A stretch of 64,000 nt of DNA from Perilla frutescens. Its lineage: Eukaryota; Streptophyta; Magnoliopsida; Lamiales; Lamiaceae. Every line of letters starts with the position of its first letter. The stretch's first letter is position 1. A model generated the notes under the pieces. The model made no database searches, was not told the DNA's origin, and was given only the letters and a program-made list of their open reading frames with translations. Position numbers and translations under genes: made by a program. The stretch is taken from NCBI GenBank assembly GCA_026008535.1, contig BRKX01000014.1:1-64000 (forward strand). The letters are read 5' to 3'. Below are positions 1-13,237 of the stretch, piece by piece.

Positions 1-2888
1 GATCATATATGCCTAATCCGTCCACTTTTGAAAAAATCAAATTTTTGAGCCCGCCCAAAGGGGTACCCCTTTGGCCGGTGGCCAGATTTGGCCCCATTTT
101 CTGGCAGCCGTCAGTAAAACTGTTATAACTCTCTCTAGAAGTAAGCTTTACCCGTGATTCTTATTGCGTTGGATTCCAAACTCAAATATGTACCCTACCA
201 AAAGTTGAACCGGTTGAAACCCTATTTGAGTCGGCCTCTAGGTGATTATCAAGTTGATTTCCAAAACCGTCACCTCTTATGTAGGGATCGGGGTGAACGT
301 CGGGTTTTTCATTGAGTCTAGCATTTTTGAACACTAGAGTCCATTATGAATCAATCCATATGATCATATATGCCTAATCCGTCCACTTTTGAAAAAATCA
401 AATTTTTGAGCCCGCCCAAAGGGGTACCCCTTTGGCCGGTGGCCAGATTTGGCCCCGTTTTCTGGCAGCCGTCAGTAAAACGGCTATAACTCTCTCCAGA
501 AGTAAGCTTTACCTCTGATTCTTGTTGCGTTGGATTCCTAACTCAAATATCTACCCTACCAAAACTCGAACCGGTTGAAACCCTATTGGAGTCGGCCTCT
601 AGGTGATTATCAAGTTGATTTCCAAAACCGTCACCTCTTATGTAGGGATCGGGGTGAACGTCGGGTTTTTCATTGAGTCTAGCATTTTTGAACACTAGAG
701 TCCATTATGAATCAATCCATATGATCATATATGCCTAATCCGTCCACTTTTGAAAAAATTAAATTTTTGAGCCCGCCCAAAGGGGTACCCCTTTGGCCGG
801 TGGCCAGATTTGGCCCCGTTTTCTGGCAGCCGTCAGTAAAACGGCTATAACTCTCTCCAGAAGTAAGCTTTATCCGTGATTCTTGTTGCGTTGGATTCCT
901 AACTCAAATATCTACCCTACCAAAACTCGAACCGGTTGAAACCCTATTGGAGTCGGCCTCTAGGTGATTATCAAGTTGATTTCCAAAACCGTCACCTCTT
1001 ATGTAGGGATCGGGGTGAACGTCGGGTTTTTCATTCAGTCTAGCATTTTTGAACACTAGAGTCCATTATGAATCAATCCATATGATCATATATGCCTAAT
1101 CCATCCACTTTTGAAAAAATCAAATTTTTGAGCCCGCCCAAAGGGGTACCCCTTTGGCCGGTGGCCAGATTTGGCCCCGTTTTCTGGCAGCCGTCAGTAA
1201 AACGGCTATAACTCTCTCCAGAAGTAAGCTTTACCCGTGATTCTTGTTGCGTTGGATTCCTAACTCAAATATCTACCCTAACAAAAGTCGAACCGGTTGA
1301 AACCCTATTTGAGTCGGCCTCTAGGTGATTATCAAGTTGATTTCCAAAACCGTCACCTCTTATGTAGGGATCGGGGTGAACGTCGGGTTTTTCATTGAGT
1401 CTAGCATTTTTAAAGACTAGAGTCCATTATGAGTCAATCCATATGATCATATATGCCTAATCCGTCCACTTTTGAAAACATCAAATTTTTGAGCCCGCCC
1501 AAAGGGGTACCCCTTTGGCCGGTGGACAGATTAGGCCCCGTTTTCTGGCAGCCATCAGTAAAACGGCTATAACTCTCTTCAGAAGTAAGATTTACCCGTG
1601 ATTCTTGTTGCGTTGGACTTCTAACTCAAATATCTACCCTACTAAAAGTCGAACCGGTTGAAACCCTATTTGAGTCGGCCTCTAGGTGATTATCCAGTTG
1701 ATTTCCAAAACCGTCACCTCTTATGTAGGGATCGGGGTGAACTTCGGGTTTTTCATTGAGTGTAGCATTTTTGAACATTAGAGTCCATTATGAATCAATC
1801 CATATGAAAATATATGCCTAATCCGTCCACTTTTGAAAAAATTAAATTTTTGAGCCCGCCCAAAGGGGTACCCCTTTGGCCGGTGGCCAGATTTGGCCCC
1901 GTTTTCTGGCAGCCGTCAGTAAAACGGCTATAACTCTCTCCAGAAGTAAGCTTTACCCGTGATTCTTGTTGCGTTGGATTCCTAACTCAAATATCTACCC
2001 TACCAAAACTCGAACCGGTTGAAACCCTATTGGAGTCGGCCTCTAGGTGATTATCAAGTTGATTTCCAAAACCGTCTCCTCTTATGTAGGGATCGGGGTG
2101 AACGTCGGGTTTTTCATTGAGTCTAGCATTTTTAAAGACTAGAGTCCATTATGAGTCAATCCATATGATCATATATGCCTAATCCGTCCACTTTTGAAAA
2201 AATCAAATTTTTGAGCCCGCCCAAAGGGGTACCCCTTTGGCCGGTGGCCAGATTTGGCCCCGTTTTCTGGCAGCCGTCAGTAAAACGGCTATAACTCTCT
2301 CCAGAAGTAAGCTTTACCCGTGATTCTTGTTGCGTTGGATTCCTAACTCAAATATCTACCCTAACAAAAGTCGAACCGGTTGAAACCCTATTTGAGTCGG
2401 CCTCTAGGTGATTATCAAGTAGATTTCCAAAACCGTCTCCTCTTATGTAGGGATCGGGGTGAACGTCGGGTTTTTCATTGAGTCTAGCATTTTTGAACAC
2501 TAGAGTCAGTTATTAATCAATCTATATGATCATATATGCCTAATCCGTCCACTTTTGAAAAAATCAAATTTTTGAGCCCGCCCAAAGGGGTACCCCTTTG
2601 GCCGGTGGCCAGATTTGGCTCCATTTTCTGGCAGCCGTCAGTAAAACTGTTATAACTCTCTCCAAAAGTAAGCTTTACCCGTGATTCTTGTTGCGTTGGA
2701 TTCCTAACTCAAATATGTACCCTACCAAAAGTCGAACCGGTTGAAACCCTATTTGAGTCGGCCTCTAGGTGATTATCAAGTTGATTTCCAAAACCGTCTC
2801 CTCTTATGTAGGGATCGGGGTGAACGTCGGGTTTTTCATTGAGTCTAGCATTTTTGAACACTAGAGTCCATTATGAATCAATCCATAT

Positions 2889-3200
2889 GATCATATATGC
2901 CTAATCCCTTTGGCCGGTGGCCAGATTTGGCCCCGTTTTCTGGCAGCCGTCAGTAAAACGGCTATAACTCTCTCCAGAAGTAAGCTTTACCCGTGATTCT
3001 TGTTGCGTTGGATTCCTAACTCAAATATCTACCCTACCAAAACTCGAACCGGTTGAAACCCTATTGGAGTCGGCCTCTAGGTGATTATCAAGTTGATTTC
3101 CAAAACCGTCACCTCTTATGTAGGGATCGGGGTGAACGTCGGGTTTTTCATTGAGTCTAGCATTTTTGAACACTAGAGTCCATTATGAATCAATCCATAT
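2889..3200. repeat. Monomer with a 49-bp internal deletion (first copy)
   Basis: The unit is 312 bp. It reads GCCTAATCC directly into CTTTGGCC, removing phase 20-68: the A/T-rich tract and the left half and centre of the palindrome. Short C-run homology lies at the breakpoint. The rest of the unit is subtype G (AAAACTCGAACC, CTATTGGAG). Confidence 0.95.
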
Positions 3201-3922
3201 GATCGTATATGCCTAATCCGTCCACTTTTGAAAAAATCAAATTTTTGAGCCCACCCAAAGGGGTACCCCTTTGGCCGGTGGCCAGATTTGGCCCCGTTTT
3301 CTGGCAGCCGTCAGTAAAACGACTATAATTCTCTCCAGAAGTAAGATTTACCCGTGATTCTTGTTGCGTTGGATTCCTAACTCAAATATCTACCCTACCA
3401 AAACTCGAACCGGTTAAAACCCAATTGGAGTCGGCCTCTAGGTGATTATCAAGTTGATTTCCAAAACCGTCACCTCTTATGTAGGGATCGGGGTGAACGT
3501 CGGGTTTTTCATTGAGTCTAGCATTTTTGAACACTAGAGTCCATTATGAATCAATCCATATGATCATATATGCCTAATCCGTCCACTTTTGAAAAAATTA
3601 AATTTTTGAGCCCGCCCAAAGGGGTACCCCTTTGGCCGGTGGCCAGATTTGGCCCCGTTTTCTGGCAGCCGTCAGTAAAAGGGCTATAACTCTCTCCAGA
3701 AGTAAGCTTTACCCGTGATTCTTGTTGCGTTGGATTCCTAACTCAAATATCTACCCTACCAAAAGTCGAACCGGTTGAAACCCTATTTGAGTCGGCCTCT
3801 AGGTGATTATCAAGTTGATTTCTAAAACCGTCTCCTCTTATGTAGGGATCGGGGTGAACGTCGGGTTTTTCATTGAGTCTAACATTTTTGAACACTAGAG
3901 TCCATTATGAATCAATCCATAT

Positions 3923-6900
3923 GATCATATATGCCTAATCCGTCCACTTTTGAAAAAATTAAATTTTTGAGCCCGCCCAAAGGGGTACCCCTTTGGCCGG
4001 TGGCCAGATTTGGCCCCGTTTTCTGGCAGCCGTCAGTAAAACGGCTATAACTCTCTCCAGAAGTAAGCTTTACCCGTGATTCTTGTTGCGTTGGATTCCT
4101 AACTCAAATATCTACCCTAACAAAAGTCGAACCGGTTGAAACCCTATTTGAGTCGGCCTCTAGGTGATTATCAAGTTGATTTCCAAAACCGTCACCTCTT
4201 ATGTAGGGATCGGGGTGAACGTCGGGTTTTTCATTGAGTCTAGCATTTTTAAAGACTAGAGTCCATTATGAGTCAATCCATATGATCATATATGCCTAAT
4301 CCGTCCACTTTTGAAAACATCAAATTTTTGAGCCCGCCCAAAGGGGTACCCCTTTGGCCGGTGGACAGATTAGGCCCCGTTTTCGGGCAGCCGTCAGTAA
4401 AACGGCTATAACTCTCTTCAGAAGTAAGATTTACCCGTGATTCTTGTTGCGTTGGACTTCTAACTCAAATATCTACCCTACTAAAAGTCGAACCGGTTGA
4501 AACCCTATTTGAGTCGGCCTCTAGGTGATTATCCAGTTGATTTCCAAAACCGTCACCTCTTATGTAGGGATCGGGGTGAACGTCGGGTTTTTCATTGAGT
4601 CTAGCATTTTTGAACACTAGAGTCCATTATGAATCAATCCATATGATCATATATGCCTAATCCGTCCACTTTTGAAAAAATCAAATTTTTGAGCCCGCCC
4701 AAAGGGTTACCCCTTTGGCCGGTGAACAGATTTGGCCCCGTTTTCTAACAGCCGTCAGTAAAACGGCTATAACTCTCTCCAGAAGTAAACTTTACCCGTG
4801 ATTCTTGTTGCGTTGGATTCCTAACTCAAATATCTACCCTACCAAAAGTCGAACCGGTTGAAACCCTATTTGAGTCGGCCTCTAGGTGATTATCAAGTTG
4901 ATTTCCAAAACCATCACCTCTTATGTAGGGATCGGGGTGAACGTCGGGTTTTTCATTTAGTCTAGCATTTTTGAACACTAGAGTCCATTATGAATCAATC
5001 CATATGATCATATATGCCTAATCCGTCCACTTTTGAAAAAATCAAATTTTTGAGCCCGCCCAAAGGGGTACCCCTTTGGCCGGTGGCCAGATTTGGCCCC
5101 GTTTTCTGACAGCCGTCAGTAAAACGGCTATAACTCTCTCCAGAAGTAAGCTTTACCCGTGATTCTTGTTGCGTTGGATTCTTAACTCAAATATCCACCC
5201 TACCAAAAGTCGAACCGGTTGAAACCCTATTTGAGTCGGCCTCTAGGTGATTATCAAGTTGATTTCTAAAACCGTCTCCTCTTATGTAGGGATCGGGGTG
5301 AACGTCGGGTTTTTCATTGAGTCTAGCATTTTTGAACACTAGAGTCCATTATGAATCAATCCATATGATCATATATGCCTAATCCGTCCACTTTTGAAAA
5401 AATTAAATTTTTGAGCCCGCCCAAAGGGGTACCCCTTTGGCCGGTGGCCAGATTTGGCCCCGTTTTCTGGCAGCCGTCAGTAAAACGGCTATAACTCTCT
5501 CCAGAAGTAAGCTTTACCCGTGATTCTTGTTGCGTTAGATTCCTAACTCAAATATCTACCCTAACAAAAGTCGAACCGGTTGAAACCCTATTTGAGTCGG
5601 CCTCTAGGTGATTATCAAGTTGATTTCCAAAACCGTCACCTCTTATGTAGGGATCGGGGTGAACGTCGGGTTTTTCATTGAGTCTAGCATTTTTAAAGAC
5701 TAGAGTCCATTATGAGTCAATCCATATGATCATATATGCCTAATCCATCCACTTTTGAAAACATCAAATTTTTGAGCCCGCCCAAAGGGGTACCCCTTTG
5801 GCCGGTGGACAGATTAGGCCCCGTTTTCGGGCAGCCGTCAGTAAAACGGCTATAACTCTCTTCAGAAGTAAGATTTACCCGTGATTCTTGTTGCGTTGGA
5901 CTTCTAACTCAAATATCTACCCTACTAAAAGTCGAACCGGTTGAAACCCTATTTGAGTCGGCCTCTAGGTGATTATCCAGTTGATTTCCAAAACCGTCAC
6001 CTCTTATGTAGGGATCGGGGTGAACGTCGGGTTTTTCATTGAGTCTAGCATTTTTGAACACTAGAGTCCATTATGAATCAATCCATATGATCATATATGC
6101 CTAATCCCTTTGGCCGGTGGCCAGATTTGGCCCCGTTTTCTGGCAGCCGTCAGTAAAACGGCTATAACTCTCTCCAGAAGTAAGCTTTACCCGTGATTCT
6201 TGTTGCGTTGGATTCTTAACTCAAATATCCACCCTACCAAAAGTCGAACCGGTTGAAACCCTATTTGAATCGGCCTCTAGGTGATTATCAAGTTGATTTC
6301 CAAAACCGTCACCTCTTATGTAGGGATCGGGGTGAACGTCGGGTTTTTCATTGAGTCTAGCATTTTTGAAGACTAGAGTCCATTATGAGTCAATCCATAT
6401 GATCATATATGCCTAATCCGTCAACTTTTGAAAACATCAAATTTTTGAGCCCGCCCAAAGGGGTACCCCTTTGGCCGGTGGACAGATTAGGCCCCGTTTT
6501 CGGGCAGCCGTCAGTAAAACGGCTATAACTCTCTTCAGAAGTAAGATTTACCCGTGATTCTTGTTGCGTTGGACTTCTAACTCAAATATCTACCCTACTA
6601 AAAGTCGAACCGGTTGAAACCCTATTTGAGTCGGCCTCTAGGTGATTATCCAGTTGATTTCCAAAACCGTCACCTCTTATGTAGGGATCGGGGTGAACGT
6701 CGGGTTTTTCATTAAGTCTAGCATTTTTGAACACTATAGTCCATTATGAATCAATCCATATGATCATATATGCCTAATCCGTCCACTTTTGAAAAAATCA
6801 AATTTTTGAGCCCGCCCAAAGGGTTACCCCTTTGGCCGGTGAACAGATTTGGCCCCGTTTTCTAGCAGCCGTCAGTAAAACGGCTATAACTGTCTCCAGA

Positions 6901-8925
6901 AGTAAACTTTACCCGTGATTCTTGTTGCGTTGGATTCCTAACTCAAATATCTACCCTACCAAAAGTCGAACCGGTTGAAACCCTATTTGAGTCGGCCTCT
7001 AGGTGATTATCAAGTTGATTTCCAAAACCGTCACCTCTTATGTAGGGATCGGGGTGAACGTCGGGTTTTTCATTTAGTCTAGCATTTTTGAACACTAGAG
7101 TCCATTATGAATCAATCCATATGATCATATATGCCTAATCCGTCCACTTTTGAAAAAATCAAATTTTTGAGCCCGCCCAAAGGGGTACCCCTTTGGCCGG
7201 TGGCCAGATTTGGCCCCGTTTTCTGACAGCCGTCAGTAAAACGGCTATAACTCTCTCCAGAAGTAAGCTTTACCCGTGATTCTTGTTGCGTTGGATTCTT
7301 AACTCAAATATCCACCCTACCAAAAGTCGAACCGGTTGAAACCCTATTTGAGTCGGCCTCTAGGTGATTATCAAGTTGATTTCTAAAACCGTCTCCTCTT
7401 ATGTAGGGATCGGGGTAACGTCGGGTTTTTCATTGAGTCTAGCATTTTTGAACACTAGAGTCCATTATGAATCAATCCATATGATCATATATGCCTAATC
7501 CGTCCACTTTTGAAAAAATTAAATTTTTGAGCCCGCCCAAAGGGGTACCCCTTTGGCCGGTGGCCAGATTTGGCCCCGTTTTCTGGCAGCCGTCAGTAAA
7601 ACGGCTATAACTCTCTCCAGAAGTAAGCTTTACCCGTGATTCTTGTTGCGTTGGATTCCTAACTCAAATATCTACCCTAACAAAAGTCGAACCGGTTGAA
7701 ACCCTATTTGAGTCGGCCTCTAGGTGATTATCAAGTTGATTTCCAAAACCGTCACCTCTTATGTAGGGATCGGGGTGAACGTCGGGTTTTTCATTGAGTC
7801 TAGCATTTTTAAAGACTAGAGTCCATTATGAGTCAATCCATATGATCATATATGCCTAATCCGTCCACTTTTGAAAACATCAAATTTTTGAGCCCGCCCA
7901 AAGGGGTACCCCTTTGGCCGGTGGACAGATTAGGCCCCGTTTTCGGGCAGCCGTCAGTAAAACGGCTATAACTCTCTCCAGAAGTAAGATTTACCCATGA
8001 TTCTTGTTGCGTTGGACTTCTAACTCAAATATCTACCCTACTAAAAGTCGAACCGGTTGAAACCCTATTTGAGTCGGCCTCTAGGTGATTATCCAGTTGA
8101 TTTCCAAAACCGTCACCTCTTATGTAGGGATCGGGGTGAACGTCGGGTTTTTCATTGAGTCTAGCATTTTTGAACACTAGAGTCCATTATGAATCAATCC
8201 ATATGATCATATATGCCTAATCCGTCCACTTTTGAAAAAATCAAATTTTTGAGCCCGCCCAAAGGGTTACCCCTTTGGCCGGTGAACAGATTTGGCCCCG
8301 TTTTCTAGCAGCCGTCAGTAAAACGGCTATAACTCTCTCCAGAAGTAAACTTTACCCGTGATTCTTGTTGCGTTGGATTCCTAACTCAAATATCTACCCT
8401 ACCAAAAGTCGAACCGGTTGAAACCCTATTTGAGTCGGCCTCTAGGTGATTATCAAGTTGATTTCCAAAACCTTCACCTCTTAAGTAGGGATCGGGGTGA
8501 ACGTCGGGTTTTTCATTTAGTCTAGCATTTTTGAACACTAGAGTCCATTATGAATCAATCCATATGATCATATATGCCTAATCCGTCCACTTTTGAAAAA
8601 ATCAAATTTTTGAGCCCGCCCAAAGGGGTACCCCTTTGGCCGGTGGCCAGATTTGGCCCCGTTTTCTGACAGCCGTCAGTAAAACGGCTATAACTCTCTC
8701 CAGAAGTAAGCTTTACCCGTGATTCTTGTTGCGTTGGATTCTTAACTCAAATATCCACCCTACCAAAAGTCAAACCGGTTGAAACCCTATTTGAATCGGC
8801 CTCTAGGTGATTATCAAGTTGATTTCCAAAACCGTCACCTCTTATGTAGGGATCGGGGTGAACGTCGGGTTTTCATTGAGTCTAGCATTTTTGAAGACTA
8901 GAGTCCATTATGAGTCAATCCATAT
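3923..8925. repeat. Tetrameric higher-order repeat I-B-C-D (about 1.44 kb)
   Basis: Subtypes run I-B-C-D (3923-5366), I-B-D with the 49-bp deletion (5367-6400), B-C-D (6401-7482) and I-B-C-D (7483-8925). The unit starts at 3923 and 5367 are exactly 1,444 bp apart, which is four monomers. Repetition of the ordered set, with two incomplete copies, shows that the tetramer was the unit of amplification here. Confidence 0.8.
6089..6400. repeat. Monomer with the same 49-bp deletion on a different backbone
   Basis: It is also 312 bp with the same junction, CCTAATCCCTTTGGCC. The 3' part, however, carries subtype D markers (GATTCTTAACTC, ATATCCACCC, TTTGAATCGG) and a GAAGACTAG tail, unlike the copy at 2889. 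The shared deletion on two backbones implies transfer by gene conversion or crossover, or a recurrent event at a C-run. Confidence 0.95.
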
Positions 8926-9647
8926 GATCATATATGCCTAATCCGTCCACTTTTGAAAACATCAAATTTTTGAGCCCGCCCAAAGGGGTACTTCTTTGGC
9001 CGGTGGACAGATTTGGCCCCGTTTTCTGGCAGCCGTCAGTAAAACGGCTATAACTCTCTCCAGAAGTAAGATTTACCCGTGATTCTTGTTGCGTTGGACT
9101 TCTAACTCAAATATATACCGTACCAAAAGTCGAACCGGTTGAAACCCTATTTGAGTCGGCCTCTAGGTGATTATCAAGTTGATTTCCAAAACCGTCACCT
9201 CTTATGTAGGGATCGCGGTGAACATTGGGTTTTTCATTAAGTCTAGCATTTTTGAATACTAGTGTCCATTATTAATCAATCCGTATGATCATATATGCCT
9301 AATCCGTCCACTTTTGAAAAAATCAAATTTTTGAGCCCACCCAAAGGGGTACCCCTTTGGCCGGTGGCCAGATTTGGCCCCGTTTTCTGGCAGCCGTCTG
9401 TAAAACGGCTATAACTCTCTCCAGAAGTAAGCTTTACCCATGATTCTTGTTGCGTTGGATTCCTAACTCAAATATCCACCCTACCAAAAGTCAAACCGGT
9501 TGAAACACTATTTGAGTCGGCCTCTAGGTGATTATCAAGTTGATTTCCAAAACCGTCACCTCTTATGTAGGGATCGGGGTGAACGTCGGGTTTTTCATTG
9601 AGTCTAGCATTTTTGAACACTAGAGTCCATTATGAATCAATCCGTAT
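7483..9647. repeat. Hexamer I-B-C-D-E-F, copy 1
   Basis: Six consecutive monomers in the order I, B, C, D, E, F. The same order returns near 20,116 and 25,455. The F unit here (9287) still has CCCACCCAAAGG and CGTCTGTAAAAC. It is followed by a D-type unit with a TTTTAAAAAAATC head, a junction also seen at 23,650. Confidence 0.75.
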
Positions 9648-12600
9648 GATCATATATGCCTAATCCGTCCACTTTTAAAAAAATCAAATTTTTGAGCCCG
9701 CCCAAAGGGGTACCCCTTTGGCCGGTGGCCAGATTTGGCCCCGTTTTCTGACAGCCGTCAGTAAAACGGCTATAACTCTCTCCAGAAGTAAGCTTTACCC
9801 GTGATTCTTGTTGCGTTGGATTCTTAACTCAAATATCCACCCTACCAAAAGTCGAACCGGTTGAAACCCTATTTGAATCGGCCTCTAGGTGATTATCAAG
9901 TTGATTTCCAAAACCGTCACCTCTTATGTAGGGATCGGGGTGAACGTCGGGTTTTTCATTGAGTCTAGCATTTTTGAAGACTAGAGTCCATTATGAGTCA
10001 ATCCATATGATCATATATGCCTAATCCGTCCACTTTTGAAAACATCAAATTTTTGAGCCCGCCCAAAGGGGTACCCCTTTGGCCGGTGGACAGATTTGGC
10101 CCCGTTTTCTGGCAGCCGTCAGTAAAACGGCTATAAATCTCTCCAGAAGTAAGATTTACCCGTGATTCTTGTTGCGTTGGACTTCTAACTCAAATATATA
10201 CCCTACCAAAAGTCGAACCGGTTGAAACCCTATTTGAGTCGGCCTCTAGGTGATTATCAAGTTGATTTCCAAAACCGTCACCTCTTATGTAGGGATCGGG
10301 GTGAACGTCGGGTTTTTCATTGAGTCTAGCATTTTTGAACACTAGAGTCCATTATGAATCAATCCGTATGATCATATATGCCTAATCCGTCCACTTTTAA
10401 AAAAATCAAATTTTTGAGCTCGCCCAAAGAGGTACCCCTTTGGCCGGTGGCCAGATTTGGCCCCGTTTTCTGGCAGCCGTCAGTAAAACGGCTATAACTC
10501 TCTCCAGAAGTAAGCTTTACCCGTGATTCTTGTTGCGTTGGATTCCTAACTCAAATATCTACCCTACCAAAAGTCGAACCGGTTGAAACCCTATTTGAGT
10601 CCGCCTCTAGGTGATTATCAAGTTGATTTCCAAAACTGTCACCTCTTATGTAGGGATCGGGGTGAACGTCGGGTTTTTCATTGAGTCTAGCATTTTTGAA
10701 CACTAGAGTCCATTATAAATCAATCCATATGATCATATATGCCTAATCCGTCCACTTTTGAAAAAATCAAATTTTTGAGCCCGCCCAAAGGGGTACCCCT
10801 TTGGCCGGTGGCCAGATTTGGCCCCGTTTTCTGGCAGCCGTCAGTAAAACGGCTATAACTCTCTCCAGAAGTAAGCTTTACCCGTGATTCTTGTTGCGTT
10901 GGATTCCTAACTCAAATATCTACCCTACCAAAACTCGAACCGGTTAAAACCCAATTGGAGTCGGCCTCTAGGTGATTATCAAGTTGATTTCCAAAACCGT
11001 CACCTCTTATGTAGGGATCGGGGTGAACGTCGGGTTTTTCATTGAGTCTAGCATTTTTGAACACTAGAGTCCATTATGAATCAATCCATATGATCATATA
11101 TGCCTAATCCGTCCACTTTTGAAAAAATTAAATTTTTGAGCCCGCCCAAAGGGGTACCCCTTTGGCCGGTGGCCAGATTTGGCCCCGTTTTCTGGCAGCC
11201 GTCAGTAAAACGGCTATAACTCTCTCCAGAAGTAAGCTTTACCCGTGATTCTTGTTGCGTTGGATTCCTAACTCAAATATCTACCCTACCAAAAGTCGAA
11301 CCGGTTGAAACCCTATTTGAGTCGGCCTCTAGGTGATTATCAAGTTGATTTCCAAAACCGTCTCCTCTTATGTAGGGATCGGGGTGAACGTCGGGTTTTT
11401 CATTGAGTCTAGCATTTTTGAACACTAGAGTCAGTTATTAATCAATCTATATGATCATATATGCCTAATCCGTCAACTTTTGAAAAAATCAAATTTTTGA
11501 GCCCGCCCAAAGGGGTACCCCTTTGGCCGGTGGCCAGATTTAGCCCCATTTTCTGGCAGCCGTCAGTAAAACTGTTATAACTCTCTCCAGAAGTAAGCTT
11601 TACCCGTGATTCTTGTTGCGTTGGATTCCTAACTCAAATATGTACCCTACCAAAAGTCGAACCGGTTGAAACCCTATTTGAGTCGGCCTCTAGGTGATTA
11701 TCAAGTTGATTTCCAAAATCGTCACCTCTTATGTAGGGATCGGGGTGAACGTCGGGTTTTTCATTGAGTCTAGCATTTTTGAACACTAGAGTCCATTATG
11801 AATCAATCCATATGATCATATATGTCTAATCCGTCCACTTTTGAAAAAATCAAATTTTTGAGCCCGCCCAAAGGGGTACCCCTTTGGCCGGTGGCCAGAT
11901 TTGGCCCCGTTTTCTGGCAGCCGTCAGTAAAACGGCTATAACTCTCTCCAGAAGTAAGCTTTACCCGTGATTCTTGTTGCGTTGGATTCCTAACTCAAAT
12001 ATCTACCCTAACAAAAGTCGAACCGGTTGAAACCCTATTTGAGTCGGCCTCTAGGTGATTATCAAGTTGATTTCCAAAACCGTCACCTCTTATGTAGGGA
12101 TCGGGGTGAACGTCGGGTTTTTCATTGAGTCTAGCATTTTTAAAGACTAGAGTCCATTATGAGTCAATCCATATGATCATATATGCCTAATCCGTCCACT
12201 TTTGAAAACATCAAATTTTTGAGCCCGCCCATAGGGGTACCCCTTTGGCCGGTGGACAGATTAGGCCCCGTTTTCGGGCAGCCGTCAGTAAAACGGCTAT
12301 AACTCTCTTCAGAAGTAAGATTTACCCGTGATTCTTGTTGCGTTGGACTTCTAACTCAAATATCTACCCTACTAAAAGTCGAACCGGTTGAAACCCTATT
12401 TGAGTCGGCCTCTAGGTGATTATCAAGTTGATTTCCAAAACCGTCACCTCTTATGTAGGGATCGGGGTGAACGTCGGGTTTTTCATTGAGTCTAGCATTT
12501 TTGAACACTAGAGTCCATTATGAATCAATCCGTATGATCATATATGCCTAATCCGTCCACTTTTAAAAAAATCAAATTTTTGAGCCCGCCCAAAGAGGTA

Positions 12601-12892
12601 CCCCTTTGGCCGGTGTCCAGATTTGGCCCCGTTTTCTGGCAGCCGTCAGTAAAACGGCTATAACTCTCTCCAGAAGTAAGCTTTACCCGTGATTCTTGTT
12701 GCGTTGGATTCCTAACTCAAATATCTACCCTACCAAAAGTCGAACCGGTTGAAACCCTATTTGAGTCGGCCTCTAGGTGATTATCAAGTTGATTTCCAAA
12801 ACCGTCACCTCTTATGTAGGGATCGGGGTGAACGTCGGGTTTTTCATTGAGTCTAGCATTTTTGAACACTAGAGTCCATTATGAATCAATCC

Positions 12893-12904
12893 ATATGATC
12901 ATAT
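12893..12904. repeat. AT-rich 12-bp palindrome across the monomer junction
   Basis: ATATGATCATAT is a perfect palindrome formed by the last four bases of one monomer and the first eight of the next. It contains a BclI/MboI core. Many units in the right half read GTATGATCATAT, which shortens the dyad by one pair at each end, and some read GATTATAT or TATAATCATAT, which break it. Confidence 0.85.
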
Positions 12905-12950
12905 ATGCCTAATCCGTCCACTTTTGAAAAAATCAAATTTTTGAGCCCGC

Positions 12951-12970
12951 CCAAAGGGGTACCCCTTTGG
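12951..12970. repeat. Perfect 20-bp palindrome centred on GGTACC (one per monomer)
   Basis: CCAAAGGGGTACCCCTTTGG equals its own reverse complement. Allowing one mismatched pair, the symmetry extends to 28 bp (phase 51-78). The example here is from the reference monomer; the same element sits at 55-74 and recurs at the same phase in most units. Subtypes break it in distinct ways: AAAGGGTTACC, AAAGAGGTACC, AAAGTGGCACC, GGTACCTCTTTGG. It could extrude as a cruciform, bind a dimeric protein or act as a recombination hotspot. None of these is demonstrated. Confidence 0.9.
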
Positions 12971-13001
12971 CCGGTGGCCAGATTTGGCCCCGTTTTCTGG
13001 C

Positions 13002-13020
13002 AGCCGTCAGTAAAACGGCT
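13002..13020. repeat. Short stem-loop dyad AGCCGT / ACGGCT
   Basis: Six-base arms flank the seven-base loop CAGTAAA. The loop change to CTGTAAA in some subtypes leaves the stem intact. Other subtypes break it without compensation: ACTGTTATA, AAAATAACTATA, AGCCGCCAG. The lack of compensatory changes argues against a selected RNA structure. Confidence 0.7.
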
Positions 13021-13209
13021 ATAACTCTCTCCAGAAGTAAGCTTTACCCATGATTCTTGTTGCGTTGGATTCCTAACTCAAATATCTACCCTACCAAAAG
13101 TCGAACCGGTTGAAACCCTATTTGAGTCGGCCTCTAGGTGATTATCAAGTTGATTTCCAAAACCGTCACCTCTTATGTAGGGATCGGGGTGAACGTCGGG
13201 TTTTTCATT

Positions 13210-13237
13210 GAGTCTAGCATTTTTGAACACTAGAGTC
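13210..13237. repeat. Imperfect dyad GAGTCTAG / CTAGAGTC
   Basis: Eight-base arms with one mismatch surround a twelve-base loop containing a T-tract (phase 314-341). It recurs in nearly every monomer. Variants AAAGACTAG and GAACGCTGG change the right side in particular subtypes. No function can be assigned. Confidence 0.6.

Noticed and set aside
13002..13020. Conserved RNA hairpin or terminator
   Set aside because: Stem variants among subtypes are not compensated on the other arm, no T-run follows, and there is no gene to terminate.
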